Positions 29,705 to 39,245 of a DNA stretch of 64,000 bases are shown piece by piece; the first letter of the stretch is position 1; each line of letters begins with the position of its first letter. The notes under the pieces are model-generated. The model made no database searches and was not told the DNA's origin. It worked only from the letters and a program-made list of their open reading frames with translations. This DNA is from Budvicia diplopodorum (lineage in GTDB: Bacteria; Pseudomonadota; Gammaproteobacteria; Enterobacterales; Enterobacteriaceae): assembly GCF_009800925.1 (NCBI RefSeq), contig NZ_WOYF01000003.1, positions 62,001-126,000 of the forward strand, in the 5' to 3' direction. Made by a program: the position numbers and the translations under genes.

Positions 29705-31348
29705 TTACTCGTCGTCACTTTTTCCTCTATAACGGTGATAGCCACTAATCATGCCTTTAAACAACGCAGTGAGGCTATCTCCGGTGGTACAAAGATAAAG
29801 GTGGACCATCAGGAACAACAACGAGATCGCTGCCAGTCCGTAATGGGTATAAACAATAACCTGCTTGCCCGGAAGGCCAAATAGTATTGCTGGCGTATAG
29901 TTTGAATAGAGCATCAGTAATCCAGTAATTATCAGCAATGGCACGACTAAATACATCATAGTGACGTAGCCTAACTGTTGTAACGAATTAAATTTACTCT
30001 TCGCAGACGGGTGCTCCGGGTGTTCGGCACCAACAAAGATCCCGTATAGGTAATAACGAGTTTGTCGCAATATTTTGCCTAACAGGCCTTGGATCCGGAT
30101 GAGGTAATGATGGCCATTACCCAGCAGGTTAATCACAATAAACACCAGCCAGATAAAGCACAGCGCAAGGCCAACCAGGTTATGCAGGTCAACCCAGACT
30201 GACAGTTCGCCCTGACTGAAGTGCATACCAATGCCGGAAATTAGCAGCAAAATAAAGCACAGGGCGTTGAGACCGTGCCAGAGCCTGACCGGTAAGGTAT
30301 ACAGGTAGGTTTTATGCAATGACATACCGTTGGACAGTAAGCGACGTTTTCTGGCTGTCAGTAAACGAATCAGGCCGTGTCCCGCTAACAGCAGGAATAG
30401 GGCGGCTGCAATAGCGCTGATGGCTTTATCTAGTCGAATATTCCCGTTTGCGCCAATCATATAGGTGTTAGTAAACAGGTTTCCGTTAACCCACTGAATG
30501 CCTCTTTCGGCCGGAATTCCACCCAACGCGTTGAGCTTGTCCTGAAGTGCCTTGTCGTCAAACAGCCCTTGTTTGAGCAAACTGCCCGCCAGATTCTGCT
30601 CGGTCGGCGTAAAGTTTTGCCGTTGAGCCAGCAGTGATTCTGCGGTATGGCACTGGTTACAGGCCACGCTCTCTTTTGCCGGAGCAATGTTATGCAGCGT
30701 TGGATCTTTACTATCAGCATGACAGTCGATACAGCGCAGTGAGCTTAGGTGCAGAGGCGGATTTGGCAGAGATCGGTGGGTAAGATCCTGCTCGGTGACC
30801 TTTTTTCCACCCGACAGCGCTTTATATTCCGTTGGCCGGGTATGGCAGTCGGTACACATGGCGTTTGATGCCGCTATTTGTGGTACCGTCGGCTGGGTAA
30901 TGATGCCCGGCTGCATGGTGTGAGCGTCATGACAGGATTCACAGGTAAACTTACCCTGCTCACTCTTGGTTGCATGAACGCTCTTTTTGTACGCATCGGT
31001 TATCTTATGCTGCACCAGCCCATGACAGCTTTCACAGCTGTTGGATGCCACGGTGGTCTGAACGTGGGGCAGGGCTTCAAACCCGGCATTACCATTGACG
31101 CTCTGATGGCAGGCCACGCAGGGAACGCTAGCATGGACACTATCCTGATAGCTTTCATCGGTAATCAGTAGCTTGGCACCGGCATTGCCTGATGTGACCG
31201 CATGAATATCGCTGTCGTTATGGCAGCGCTGGCACTGAGCATTAGGATCGTTAGCGGCCTGAGCATAGAGGGAAAGAGTCAATAGCCCTAAGAGCGTCAC
31301 GGAGCGAAATGTGTACTCCAGCCATTTTGTTATGGATGCTGTCTTCAT
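29705..31348 (-). CDS. Heptaheme cytochrome c fused to a cytochrome b domain, probable quinol dehydrogenase
   Basis: Fusion protein of about 547 residues. After a signal segment (about 15-33) there are seven CXXCH heme c sites, at about residues 40, 78, 106, 137, 166, 207 and 231. A membrane helix follows near 309-330, and then a cytochrome b561/hydrogenase-type domain of four or so helices with conserved His in RLWHGLNALCF, LHNLVGLAL and VYTHYGLAAI. It would oxidise menaquinol in the membrane and pass electrons to the periplasmic hemes. It lies 8-10 bases after the tetraheme gene. The second of two adjacent ATGs has the better ribosome-site spacing. The domain call is strong; the quinol role is inferred. 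Confidence 0.85.
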   Translation of the reverse strand: MKTASITKWLEYTFRSVTLLGLLTLSLYAQAANDPNAQCQRCHNDSDIHAVTSGNAGAKLLITDESYQDSVHASVPCVACHQSVNGNAGFEALPHVQTTVASNSCESCHGLVQHKITDAYKKSVHATKSEQGKFTCESCHDAHTMQPGIITQPTVPQIAASNAMCTDCHTRPTEYKALSGGKKVTEQDLTHRSLPNPPLHLSSLRCIDCHADSKDPTLHNIAPAKESVACNQCHTAESLLAQRQNFTPTEQNLAGSLLKQGLFDDKALQDKLNALGGIPAERGIQWVNGNLFTNTYMIGANGNIRLDKAISAIAAALFLLLAGHGLIRLLTARKRRLLSNGMSLHKTYLYTLPVRLWHGLNALCFILLLISGIGMHFSQGELSVWVDLHNLVGLALCFIWLVFIVINLLGNGHHYLIRIQGLLGKILRQTRYYLYGIFVGAEHPEHPSAKSKFNSLQQLGYVTMMYLVVPLLIITGLLMLYSNYTPAILFGLPGKQVIVYTHYGLAAISLLFLMVHLYLCTTGDSLTALFKGMISGYHRYRGKSDDE

Positions 31349-31358
31349 CATATCCTCA

Positions 31359-31793
31359 TCATGGCTTCATATTGGGGTATTTGAACAAGTGACAGCTATT
31401 GCAATAGACTTTAGACGGCTGATGTTCGCTATGACACGCGCTGCACGGGACATCTTTTCCATAATGGATTGAGTTATGCGGGTTTGGCTCTGGATGCGCT
31501 TCGTCTGACTTAGGTTCCGTCATGGCGGCAACTTGGTCGGTGCTTCCGTGGCAGGTTAAGCAGCTCTTATCGTTCGGCGGCGTAGTCGGCGTTTTTGCAC
31601 CATGGCACAGCTGGCAGCTGGCCTGACTGTTCGTGGCTTCCAGCGGTTTATGGTAGGGTTTAATGGTGATGCCGCTGAGCTTTTGCTGAAAAGCTTTAGC
31701 GTCATTAGGCTGTTGCTCCGCAGTTTGTTGGGCCCACGTACTCAGGCTGAACAGCGCCAGTAAAATAATTGCGATGCGTTGATAAATAGACAT
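31359..31793 (-). CDS. Periplasmic tetraheme cytochrome c
   Basis: Small exported electron carrier of 144 residues with a signal peptide (cleavage near TWAQ, residues 20-22). Four CXXCH motifs lie at residues 60, 78, 117 and 131. The layout resembles the tetraheme domain of Shewanella-type flavocytochrome c3, which here is a separate polypeptide from the flavin subunit encoded upstream. It probably relays electrons from the heptaheme/cytochrome b protein to the flavoprotein. GGGAG precedes the start. Confidence 0.88.
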   Translation of the reverse strand: MSIYQRIAIILLALFSLSTWAQQTAEQQPNDAKAFQQKLSGITIKPYHKPLEATNSQASCQLCHGAKTPTTPPNDKSCLTCHGSTDQVAAMTEPKSDEAHPEPNPHNSIHYGKDVPCSACHSEHQPSKVYCNSCHLFKYPNMKP

Positions 31794-31808
31794 AGCTTCT
31801 CCCGTAGC

Positions 31809-33434
31809 TTAGGCGTTGTCTGGTACAGACGAGTTAAACAAAGGATCGGCTGGTCTAGTGGCAATATGTGCACCGGCAACTCGCCCCAAAACTAATCCAT
31901 CAGCGACGGCGCAGCTACCGAGCCGGCTGGCACCGTGCGGCCCTCCGGTCACTTCTCCTGCGGCATATAGGCCGGGGATAGGTTGCCCTGACATGGAGTC
32001 GATGACCTGAGCATTGACGTTAATCTGAACCCCACCCATGGTGTAGTGCACTTTAGGCCAAACCCGGACCGCAACGTAGGGGCCTTGCTCGATAGAAATT
32101 GCCCGGCTAACGTCTTTACCCATTGGGTCGCCGCTGCCTTTTTTCACCGCGGCATTATAGGTATCAACTTCGTTTTGCAGGTTTTCATACGGAATAGCGA
32201 AGTGGTCGGCCAGCTCTTTTAGCGTATCAAACTGCCAGGCGACGTTATATTTCATCGCGCCGGGCAGGCTTTGAGCCTGCTTAGCGCCTTCGAGATTAGT
32301 AAAGCAGACGGGATAAACCGGTTTTCCACTGGCGTCGCGCTGGGCAAGGATCGCATCTTCACGGGCCTTGCGGTCGGCGAGTTCATTGGTAAAACGTTTA
32401 CCGGTACGAACGTCAACCATAATTCCTTTCGGGTAGCCCGCAATGGTATTGAACTGAGAGACATAGCCGAAGCCTTTTTCATCCGGAGAACACCATGGGC
32501 CAAGCTGTATTAGATCCAGCTGAACCGGCGTAGCGCCGATTTTTAGCATTGCCATAATGCCTTCGGCCGTAGCGCCCGGATGGTTTGTTGTATCAACATC
32601 GGTGCCTAATTGAGGGTCTTGAAGCATCCGAAAGCGCAGGTCATTGCTGAATCCGCCGTTGCACATCACCACGCCTTTTCGGGCTCCGTAGCTTTTTAAT
32701 GTACCGCTCGATTCATCGGGGAAGCGATAATCGTCCTTAACCTGAATGCCGAGCACCGTTTGCTGCTCATTTTGAATAAAAGATTCAAACTTACAGCGGT
32801 TTTTGAATACCACTCCCATTTTTTGTGCTGACTGACGCAGGGGCATAACGATACCGGCACCCGAACTTTCAACGGTTTGTAAGGTGCGTGGAACGGAGTG
32901 TCCGCCGAAGTGTTGAACAAACGGTTTGTAGCGGACACCGTGCTGTAAAGTAAACTGATAGGCTTCCTGCGTGCCGTTAACCAATACGTGGAGCAGATCG
33001 TGATGATTCAGCCCGCGACCGGCTTTTAGCATGTCTTTGAACATCAGCTCCGGCGAGTCTTCAATGCCAGCCTCTTTTTGCAGCGGCGAACCGGCGACGG
33101 CAAACGCGCCGCCGTTAATGGTTGAGTTACCGCCGAATACGGCCATTTTATCGATCACCAAAACGCTTTGCCCTTTAGCTCTGGCTTCCAGCGCCGCCGC
33201 CAACCCGGCAAATCCGCTACCGACAATAATCACGTCATAAATTTGGTGGAACCGGGTTCTTCCCCCGGTTACCGTTTCAGGGATATTAACCGTCACAGGA
33301 GCAGCCTGCCCGGATTGGACCATGGCCAGTGACATCACTCCGCCGGTAGCTAATATCGCGCCGCGAGTTAAAAAGCGCCTGCGGGTGGGGTTATTAAGGC
33401 TATCCGGTGATAGCGTTTTTTTATCATTACTCAT
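31809..33434 (-). CDS. Tat-exported FAD flavoprotein reductase (fumarate/urocanate reductase family)
   Basis: Periplasmic flavoprotein of 541 residues. The Tat signal is TRRRFLTRG at 17-25, cleaved near SGQA. FAD binds through VGSGFAGLAAALEA (71-84). By comparison with flavocytochrome c3, the proton-donating Arg (Arg355 in ELADRKA), His463 (VHYTMGG) and Arg504 (SRLGS) are conserved, so a 2-enoate carboxylate is probably bound. The His and Thr that hold the second carboxylate of fumarate are not evident; the region reads LGPWCSP, with a Trp. This favours a monocarboxylic enoate such as urocanate or a cinnamate. The upstream in-frame start at 33494 is rejected because GAGGG precedes 33434. Confidence 0.85.
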   Translation of the reverse strand: MSNDKKTLSPDSLNNPTRRRFLTRGAILATGGVMSLAMVQSGQAAPVTVNIPETVTGGRTRFHQIYDVIIVGSGFAGLAAALEARAKGQSVLVIDKMAVFGGNSTINGGAFAVAGSPLQKEAGIEDSPELMFKDMLKAGRGLNHHDLLHVLVNGTQEAYQFTLQHGVRYKPFVQHFGGHSVPRTLQTVESSGAGIVMPLRQSAQKMGVVFKNRCKFESFIQNEQQTVLGIQVKDDYRFPDESSGTLKSYGARKGVVMCNGGFSNDLRFRMLQDPQLGTDVDTTNHPGATAEGIMAMLKIGATPVQLDLIQLGPWCSPDEKGFGYVSQFNTIAGYPKGIMVDVRTGKRFTNELADRKAREDAILAQRDASGKPVYPVCFTNLEGAKQAQSLPGAMKYNVAWQFDTLKELADHFAIPYENLQNEVDTYNAAVKKGSGDPMGKDVSRAISIEQGPYVAVRVWPKVHYTMGGVQINVNAQVIDSMSGQPIPGLYAAGEVTGGPHGASRLGSCAVADGLVLGRVAGAHIATRPADPLFNSSVPDNA

Positions 33435-33453
33435 ATCAATATCCCTCAGAACC

Positions 33454-35115
33454 TTACTTTTGGCCGTGATAGCTGGCAACAATCTCTGCACCATGTTTGA
33501 TATCGTCGCTGTAAATCCGGTCCTGATCGACGAAAGGAATCATTTTGCGGTAGGTCTGGTAGAGATCTTGAGTTTGTTTACTCATTTTGAGTTTTGGCAT
33601 GATTTCTTTTCTTAAATCAATAGCCTGAGTAGAGTGAAGCAGCTCAAGTCCGTAAATCACGCTGATATTATCAACAATGTGCTGTAGACGCTGAGAGGCG
33701 TACAGATTGTTGGTGAACGTATCTTCAATGGTGCCGGCCATTACCTGTCCGTCCAGCGATACAGGATTGGCTAAATCGACAATTTCAGACTGAAGTGCAA
33801 CCTGAGGCTTTTGAATGGCACCGAAAGCGTGTCCGGCATTTCCTTTAGCAGTCAGAAAGCGGCTGAGGCCGGTGAAGTGATCGTCAGATAGGTGTAAGGT
33901 GCGTTGCACGCTGTTATGAGATAAATGCGCCAGTGATAGCGATAGATGCTCAACGGCCAGCGCCAGCGGTAATGGCTCAAAGTTAGCGCTTGGATAGATT
34001 GCGCCTTTAATGTCTTTACCCTGTACGTAGTACTGTTTTACCTGACTGTTATCGGCATATTCTTCAGTGGCATTCAGAATAACCGCCGGGTTGTCGTCAG
34101 AGCTGTTCATCTGTATTGATAACATTTGTTGGGCGTCAGCCAGATCGCGTTTAGCTTCGTTTAACGCAAAAACCGTAGTGCGGAAAGAGAGCGGATCCTG
34201 AAGAGGACGGGTTTCATTTTTATCCCACAGATAAGAACCGGTCAGCGCGTCGCGAATATCTTTGGCGCTATCGGCTAAGCCGGGGAAGGGGCGAACCGCG
34301 ATAGTTTGCGGTAATACCGGCGAGATATTACCGTTCAGGCCTTCCAGACTCATGGCAAATACTACGGGAGTCATGTCAATAATCTGTTGAGCGTCCATAA
34401 TTGCTTTGGCAGAGTAAGCGGTAGAGATGGCGTTGGTTGATAAAATAGACAGGGCGTCTTTACCAACGGGTTCTAATGGCTTAATCGCGGCTTTGTTTAA
34501 GGCTTCTGCGGCAGGAACTTCTTTTCCATTTACCGTAACGCGCCACTCACCCATCATGGCATCACCGATATGTGAGGCTAACGTGATGTCGGCTTCACCC
34601 ACTGAACCGCGGGAAGGAACCACTGGGGTAATCCCCTGATTAAGGAATTTTTCATACAGTTCGGCTACGTAAGGCTGTGCTCCGGTAGCGCCGGTCAGCA
34701 TGGTATTTAAACGAATAACCATCGCAAGGCGAACCATATCAACCGGCATGTTGGGCCCAACGCCAGCCCCGTGGGCGCGTAATGCGTTGCGATTGAAGTC
34801 TTTTGAGGCTGCTAACACCTCCGGGCTGAGCTTGCCATGGGCATCAAAAAGCGACTTATCTTTGTTTAGCCCAACGCCTACGGTTAACCCATAAACAGGA
34901 ACGCCCTGTTCAGCCGCCAGCATTAGCAGTTGGTTTGATTTTTTCATTCGTTCCATTGCGGCCGGATCGATTTGAACATTTTTTCCTTCGGCCGCAACGG
35001 CCCAGGCTTCGGCAACCGTTAGGTTTTGGCCATTGAGTACCAGAAATTCCTGTGCCATTAAACAGCCGCTGAATAGCGAGCCTGCAATAAGTACTACCGC
35101 TGAATATTTTTTCAT
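33454..35115 (-). CDS. Exported aromatic amino-acid lyase (HAL/PAL) family protein lacking the MIO triad
   Basis: Protein of 553 residues in the histidine/phenylalanine ammonia-lyase superfamily, with an N-terminal signal peptide (about residues 1-22; SGC at 16-18 is a possible lipobox). Family marks are VYGLTVGVG (catalytic-type Tyr75), LQDPLSFR (305-312), SSDDNPAVIL and SANFEPLPLALAVEHL. Where the family has Ala-Ser-Gly, which cyclises to the MIO cofactor, this protein reads GSVGEADITLASH (170-182), so the triad is Glu174-Ala175-Asp176. The Asn of LLNGTQ also appears changed (ILSTNA). It is first in the operon, 19 bases before the flavoprotein. It may be a lyase with another mechanism, an isomerase-like relative, or a binding protein. 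Confidence 0.8.
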   Translation of the reverse strand: MKKYSAVVLIAGSLFSGCLMAQEFLVLNGQNLTVAEAWAVAAEGKNVQIDPAAMERMKKSNQLLMLAAEQGVPVYGLTVGVGLNKDKSLFDAHGKLSPEVLAASKDFNRNALRAHGAGVGPNMPVDMVRLAMVIRLNTMLTGATGAQPYVAELYEKFLNQGITPVVPSRGSVGEADITLASHIGDAMMGEWRVTVNGKEVPAAEALNKAAIKPLEPVGKDALSILSTNAISTAYSAKAIMDAQQIIDMTPVVFAMSLEGLNGNISPVLPQTIAVRPFPGLADSAKDIRDALTGSYLWDKNETRPLQDPLSFRTTVFALNEAKRDLADAQQMLSIQMNSSDDNPAVILNATEEYADNSQVKQYYVQGKDIKGAIYPSANFEPLPLALAVEHLSLSLAHLSHNSVQRTLHLSDDHFTGLSRFLTAKGNAGHAFGAIQKPQVALQSEIVDLANPVSLDGQVMAGTIEDTFTNNLYASQRLQHIVDNISVIYGLELLHSTQAIDLRKEIMPKLKMSKQTQDLYQTYRKMIPFVDQDRIYSDDIKHGAEIVASYHGQK

Positions 35116-35358
35116 TGTTATTCTCCATAATAAAGTTATGGATATTCTAATTATTTATAGGTAGCCGGAATTAGAGACGGTGAGCACATCAGGTCGGGGG
35201 ATTTTTGATATATCGTGAAAAAGCGAGAAGGCTAAATATTCATCACAGGTTTGTTACGGACTGTTGGCAGAATCGTTATTGAATATCGAGAGCTGTGGCG
35301 AGAGGGGCTGGCCATTATCCCGCGTTGAAGAGGATAACGGCACAGGGCGCAAAGAAAC
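35116..35358 (-). promoter_or_regulatory. Promoter region of the lyase/flavoprotein/cytochrome operon
   Basis: On the minus strand a plausible -10 element TATAAA lies about 40 bases before the lyase start, with only a poor -35 match 17 bases further up, as expected for an activated promoter. I see no GG/GC -24/-12 pair of a sigma-54 promoter. The ribosome site GGAG is seven bases before the ATG. A convincing FNR site was not found. Confidence 0.4.
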
Positions 35359-35910
35359 TTAGTCTTCTATATTCTCGGCAAGCTCTCGCAGATAATGAAA
35401 AATCTGACGGTAGGTTTTTGGCGGTTTCTTGGCCGAACGCTCTTTCTGAGCCTGACGTACCAGCGAACGTAACTGCTGGCGGTCTGCGTGAGGATAAAGA
35501 TCCATCACGGTGGTAATGGCATCGTCACCGTCGTCCAGCAGGCGATCTCGTAAATGTTCCAGTTTATGAAACAGGGAAATTTGCTGGTTATGGCGATTTT
35601 TTAGTTTGTCCAACGCGGTCTGGATCGGTTCAACGTCGGTAGAACGCAACATTTTGCCAATCAGCTGAAGTTGGCGACGGCGGCCTTCCTTTTTTATCCG
35701 CTGCGCCAGATCGACCGCCGCGCGTAAGTCTTCGCCTAATGGGATGCGATCCAGCGCATTTTTCCCCAGTTCGACGAGTTCCGCGCCAAGATCTTTAAGG
35801 GCTTCAGCGTCGCGTTTGATTTCACTTTTACTGACCCAAATAATCTCATCGTCTTGCGGATCTTCTTTCGGCAAATCGTCTTCGAGCCATTCGCTATCGA
35901 ATTTATTCAT
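35359..35910 (-). CDS. darP: Ribosome biogenesis factor DarP (YjgA)
   Basis: Dual-action 50S assembly protein of 183 residues, the same length as E. coli YjgA. Conserved blocks are [72 protein letters not shown] and [13 protein letters not shown]. It is divergent from pmbA, as in E. coli. Confidence 0.96.
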   Translation of the reverse strand: MNKFDSEWLEDDLPKEDPQDDEIIWVSKSEIKRDAEALKDLGAELVELGKNALDRIPLGEDLRAAVDLAQRIKKEGRRRQLQLIGKMLRSTDVEPIQTALDKLKNRHNQQISLFHKLEHLRDRLLDDGDDAITTVMDLYPHADRQQLRSLVRQAQKERSAKKPPKTYRQIFHYLRELAENIED

Positions 35911-36191
35911 ATTTTACTTAACCTAAATAAAGGTGCTTTAAAGTTGGTATTAATTTATTTCTGTGTCTCTTTGCAGAAACAGGGCCCAAATAAGCCAAAG
36001 TTACGGCCAGAAGCTATTATTTAGGATCGCTATATTTACTATTAATCTTAACAGGTAGTTGGCTTTCTGCGAAATCCTGTCTCTCATTCTGGCTCTGAAA
36101 CTTATTACCGGGCCGTAACGCCAATTACTTTGAAGTGAGATCCTGTTAAACTTTGTTCAATCTCTTTTTGATGATGGCAGAACCTAAGACA

Positions 36192-37532
36192 ATGAATATA
36201 GTCACTCAAGTTGCAGAGCAACGCAAAATGCTGGAGCAGGCGGTTGCTCAGGCACTGGAACTCGCCGGAGCTGCTTGCGACGCTGCAGAAGTTTCGATTA
36301 CTAAATCTACCGGTATTGGCGTTACTACCCGTTTCGGTGAAGTCGAAAACGTAGAGTTTAACAGCGATGGCGCTTTAGGTATTACCGTTTATTACCAGCA
36401 GCGTAAAGGAAATGCGTCATCAACAGATTTAAGCCCCGAGGCGATTGCTCGCGCGGTTCAGGCGGCGCTGGATATTGCCCGATATACGTCGCCGGATCCA
36501 TTCTCAGGCCTTGGCGATCGTGAACTCATGGCGTTTGAAGCGCCTGATTTGGACTTGTTCTACCCGACTGAGCTGGATGCAGAAAAATTTATTCAGCAAG
36601 CATCGATTGCCGAGCGTACGGCGCTGCAGGTCGATAAGCGCATTACTAACAGTGAAGGTGGAAGCTATAACAGCCATTACGGCATTAAAGTTTATGGTAA
36701 CAGCTACGGTATGTTGCAAAGCTATCGCTCTAGCCGCCATTCCCTTTCATGCTGCGTTATTGCTGAGCATAATGGCGAAATGGAGCGTGATTATGCGTAT
36801 ACCGTTGCCAGAGACATTGCCGATTTAGAAACGGCCGAGTGGGTTGGTCAGGAATGTGCCCGCCGTACGCTTTCCCGTCTTGATGCCCGTAAGCTTCCCA
36901 CTATGCAGGCGCCGATTATGTTTTCGGCCGAAGTGGCAACCGGTTTATTTGGCCACTTGGTTTCCGCTATCAGCGGCGGCAATATTTATCGTAAATCCTC
37001 TTTTTTACTCGACCACTTGGGTAAGCAGATTCTGCCGGACTGGCTGACGATTACTGAATATCCTCACCTGCTAAAAGGGCTGGCTTCAACGCCGTTTGAT
37101 AGTGAAGGTATTCGGACCCAGCAGCGCGATATTGTGAAAGCAGGCATGCTGGAGACCTACCTTCTTACCAGCTATTCTGCCCGTAAGCTGAATATGACTA
37201 ATACCGGCCACGCCGGAGGTATCCATAACTGGCGGGTGCCGGGGCAGGGTAATGACTTTGATGCCATGCTAAAACAGATGGGTCGCGGTTTGTTAGTGAC
37301 TGAGCTGATGGGGCAGGGCGTTAGTACCGTAACCGGTGATTATTCTCGTGGTGCGGCCGGTTTCTGGGTTGAGAACGGTGAAATTCAGTATCCGGTGAGC
37401 GAGGTGACGATTGCCGGTAATCTTAAAGATATGCTGCGCAATATTGTGACGGTTGGTGATGATATTGAAACCCGTAGCAATATTCAGTGCGGTTCGGTGT
37501 TGCTTGAGCAAATGAAGATTGCCGGAGAGTAG
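36192..37532 (+). CDS. pmbA: Metalloprotease partner PmbA (TldE)
   Basis: Non-catalytic partner of TldD, 446 residues from the ATG at 36192. It lacks the HEXXXH zinc motif, as expected. Conserved stretches are [52 protein letters not shown] and [13 protein letters not shown]. Earlier in-frame starts exist (ATGs at 36171 and 36174, TTG at 36153); none has a clear ribosome site, and 36192 best fits family length. Upstream is a divergent promoter region shared with darP. Confidence 0.94.
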   Translation: MNIVTQVAEQRKMLEQAVAQALELAGAACDAAEVSITKSTGIGVTTRFGEVENVEFNSDGALGITVYYQQRKGNASSTDLSPEAIARAVQAALDIARYTSPDPFSGLGDRELMAFEAPDLDLFYPTELDAEKFIQQASIAERTALQVDKRITNSEGGSYNSHYGIKVYGNSYGMLQSYRSSRHSLSCCVIAEHNGEMERDYAYTVARDIADLETAEWVGQECARRTLSRLDARKLPTMQAPIMFSAEVATGLFGHLVSAISGGNIYRKSSFLLDHLGKQILPDWLTITEYPHLLKGLASTPFDSEGIRTQQRDIVKAGMLETYLLTSYSARKLNMTNTGHAGGIHNWRVPGQGNDFDAMLKQMGRGLLVTELMGQGVSTVTGDYSRGAAGFWVENGEIQYPVSEVTIAGNLKDMLRNIVTVGDDIETRSNIQCGSVLLEQMKIAGE

Positions 37533-37554
37533 CTGATCGTGGCGTGATGGCTAT

Positions 37555-37591
37555 AAAAAAACAGACTTCGATGATTGAAGTCTGTTTTTTT
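37555..37591. terminator. Bidirectional terminator between pmbA and rapZ
   Basis: Fifteen-pair stem (37555-37569 with 37577-37591) with A-tract on one side and T-tract on the other, between convergent genes. It can end pmbA and rapZ transcripts. Confidence 0.92.
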
Positions 37592-37633
37592 GCTGTATTT
37601 AAAAAGGCTATCAATCAATCTTTTTAACTGTTA

Positions 37634-38503
37634 TTAGCTACTTTTACCGTCATTCTTGCGCTTTTCTAAGGTGCGATGACGAGACTGAACGTTTTTACCG
37701 CGAGAGCGGAAATAATCAGCCAGCTGTTCTGCAACGTAAACCGAACGGTGCTTACCGCCGGTACAACCGATAGCAACCGTCAAATAGCTACGGTTGTTGG
37801 TTTCCAACATCGGTAGCCACTGTTCCAGATAGCTACGGGTCTGATAAATAAAGTTGTGAACCTCGGTATGGCGATCGAGAAACGAGGCCACTGGCTTATC
37901 CAAGCCGGTCATTGGGCGCAGTTTCGGATCCCAGTGGGGGTTTGGCAGGAAGCGCACGTCAAACACGTAATCCGCATCGATAGGAATACCGTGCTTAAAG
38001 CCGAAAGATTCAAATACCATGGTGAGTTCGCGTTCACGTTTGCCTAGCAGGCGAGTTCTTAGCATTTCGGCTAATTCATGAACCGACATTTCTGCAGTAT
38101 CAATGATCAGATCTGCTCTGGAGCGTAGCGGCTCAAGCAGCAGGTTCTCTTCATCGATAGCGCTTTCCAGCGACAGGTTTTTATTGGATAACGGGTGCAG
38201 GCGGCGAGTATCGCTATAGCGCCTGATTAACGTATTCCGGTCAGCATCAAGGAACAGTAGCTGCGGAGAAAAGTTGCTGGGTAAATTGTTCAGCACTTCT
38301 TCCAGAACTTCTGGTGTTTCAGGCAGATTACGCACGTCAACGCTGACTGCCGCTGAGATATTTCGCTCGGCTAAGGTTTCCGCTAGCTGTGGCAATAAAA
38401 CAACCGGTAAGTTGTCGACGCAATAAAAACCCATGTCTTCCAGTGCGCGTAATGCAACCGATTTTCCTGAGCCTGAACGGCCGCTGACAATCATCAGCAC
38501 CAT
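37634..38503 (-). CDS. rapZ: RNase adapter protein RapZ
   Basis: Adapter of 289 residues that presents GlmZ small RNA to RNase E and senses glucosamine-6-phosphate, controlling glmS. Walker A is GRSGSGKS near the N-terminus; the C-terminal sensor domain carries [23 protein letters not shown]. Lys/Arg-rich [15 protein letters not shown] ends the RNA-binding tail. A 211-base gap precedes it, so it probably has its own promoter. The usual downstream npr gene is absent; a terminator follows. Confidence 0.97.
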   Translation of the reverse strand: MVLMIVSGRSGSGKSVALRALEDMGFYCVDNLPVVLLPQLAETLAERNISAAVSVDVRNLPETPEVLEEVLNNLPSNFSPQLLFLDADRNTLIRRYSDTRRLHPLSNKNLSLESAIDEENLLLEPLRSRADLIIDTAEMSVHELAEMLRTRLLGKRERELTMVFESFGFKHGIPIDADYVFDVRFLPNPHWDPKLRPMTGLDKPVASFLDRHTEVHNFIYQTRSYLEQWLPMLETNNRSYLTVAIGCTGGKHRSVYVAEQLADYFRSRGKNVQSRHRTLEKRKNDGKSS

Positions 38504-38714
38504 GTTGCTACTCCCCTTGATAATCGTAATACGATCTTAAATGCTAAACCCAGTTTATACTGGCAACCTTCAATTTCTGTTTACATTACTAGCCTACAAC
38601 CGTTTCAATCTTAGTAACAATCTTAGTTATTCAGGTCATTAATAGGCTGCCGTAATGGACATTTCTGCTTCTTCATTTTAACAATAGCTATGACGTTAAC
38701 ATGAACCATAATTT

Positions 38715-39230
38715 TTAAACAGGCTGATTTTCTATCGTTGGGTTTTCTATTCCGTTAGAAGGCTGTTTGGTCAGCAACTGATAAAGTTCTTCATCCGTTC
38801 TCGCCATTCTCAGCTGGCGGCAGAGGGATTTATCGGCCAGCTGCTGGGCAATCGCCGATAGCGTTTCCAAGTAGGTTTGACACTCTTCAGCCGGTACTAA
38901 CAGGGCAAACAGGATATCAACCGGTTGGTTATCAACGGCATCAAAATTCACCGGATGTTCCAGACAGATAAATACGCCGATGGCGCGGGTAGTATCTTCA
39001 GTTAGCTTGCCGTGTGGAATGGCAATGCCAGCGCCAATTCCGGTACTGCCCATCCGCTCGCGGTTCAGGATAGCTTCGAATACTACAGCCGTAGGAATAT
39101 TGAGCTGGCTGGCGGCCAGTTCACTGACTATTTCTAAAGCACGTTTCTTACTGGTGCAGTGAACGGCACTGCGTGTGCTTTCTAATTTTAGAATAGAGCT
39201 TAAATGCATATTGGATTGACTGTTCATCAT
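38715..39230 (-). CDS. ptsN: Nitrogen-PTS enzyme IIA (EIIA-Ntr)
   Basis: Regulatory PTS protein of 171 residues that is phosphorylated on the His in GIAIPHGK and governs potassium transport and stress responses. Family blocks KKRALEIVSELAASQL and NQPVDILFALLVPAEE are present. It begins 15 bases after rpoN with no clear ribosome binding site, probably by coupling to rpoN translation. hpf, which normally lies between rpoN and ptsN, is absent. Confidence 0.96.
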   Translation of the reverse strand: MMNSQSNMHLSSILKLESTRSAVHCTSKKRALEIVSELAASQLNIPTAVVFEAILNRERMGSTGIGAGIAIPHGKLTEDTTRAIGVFICLEHPVNFDAVDNQPVDILFALLVPAEECQTYLETLSAIAQQLADKSLCRQLRMARTDEELYQLLTKQPSNGIENPTIENQPV

Positions 39231-39245
39231 GTTGATGCCATTGAG

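Noticed and set aside
35195-35225. Possible FNR or CRP site upstream of the lyase operon (TTGATATATCGTG)
   Set aside because: Only one half-site matches; the second half is absent.
38504-38714. Possible remnant of hpf or another gene between ptsN and rapZ
   Set aside because: No frame resembles Hpf; the region looks like a rapZ promoter.
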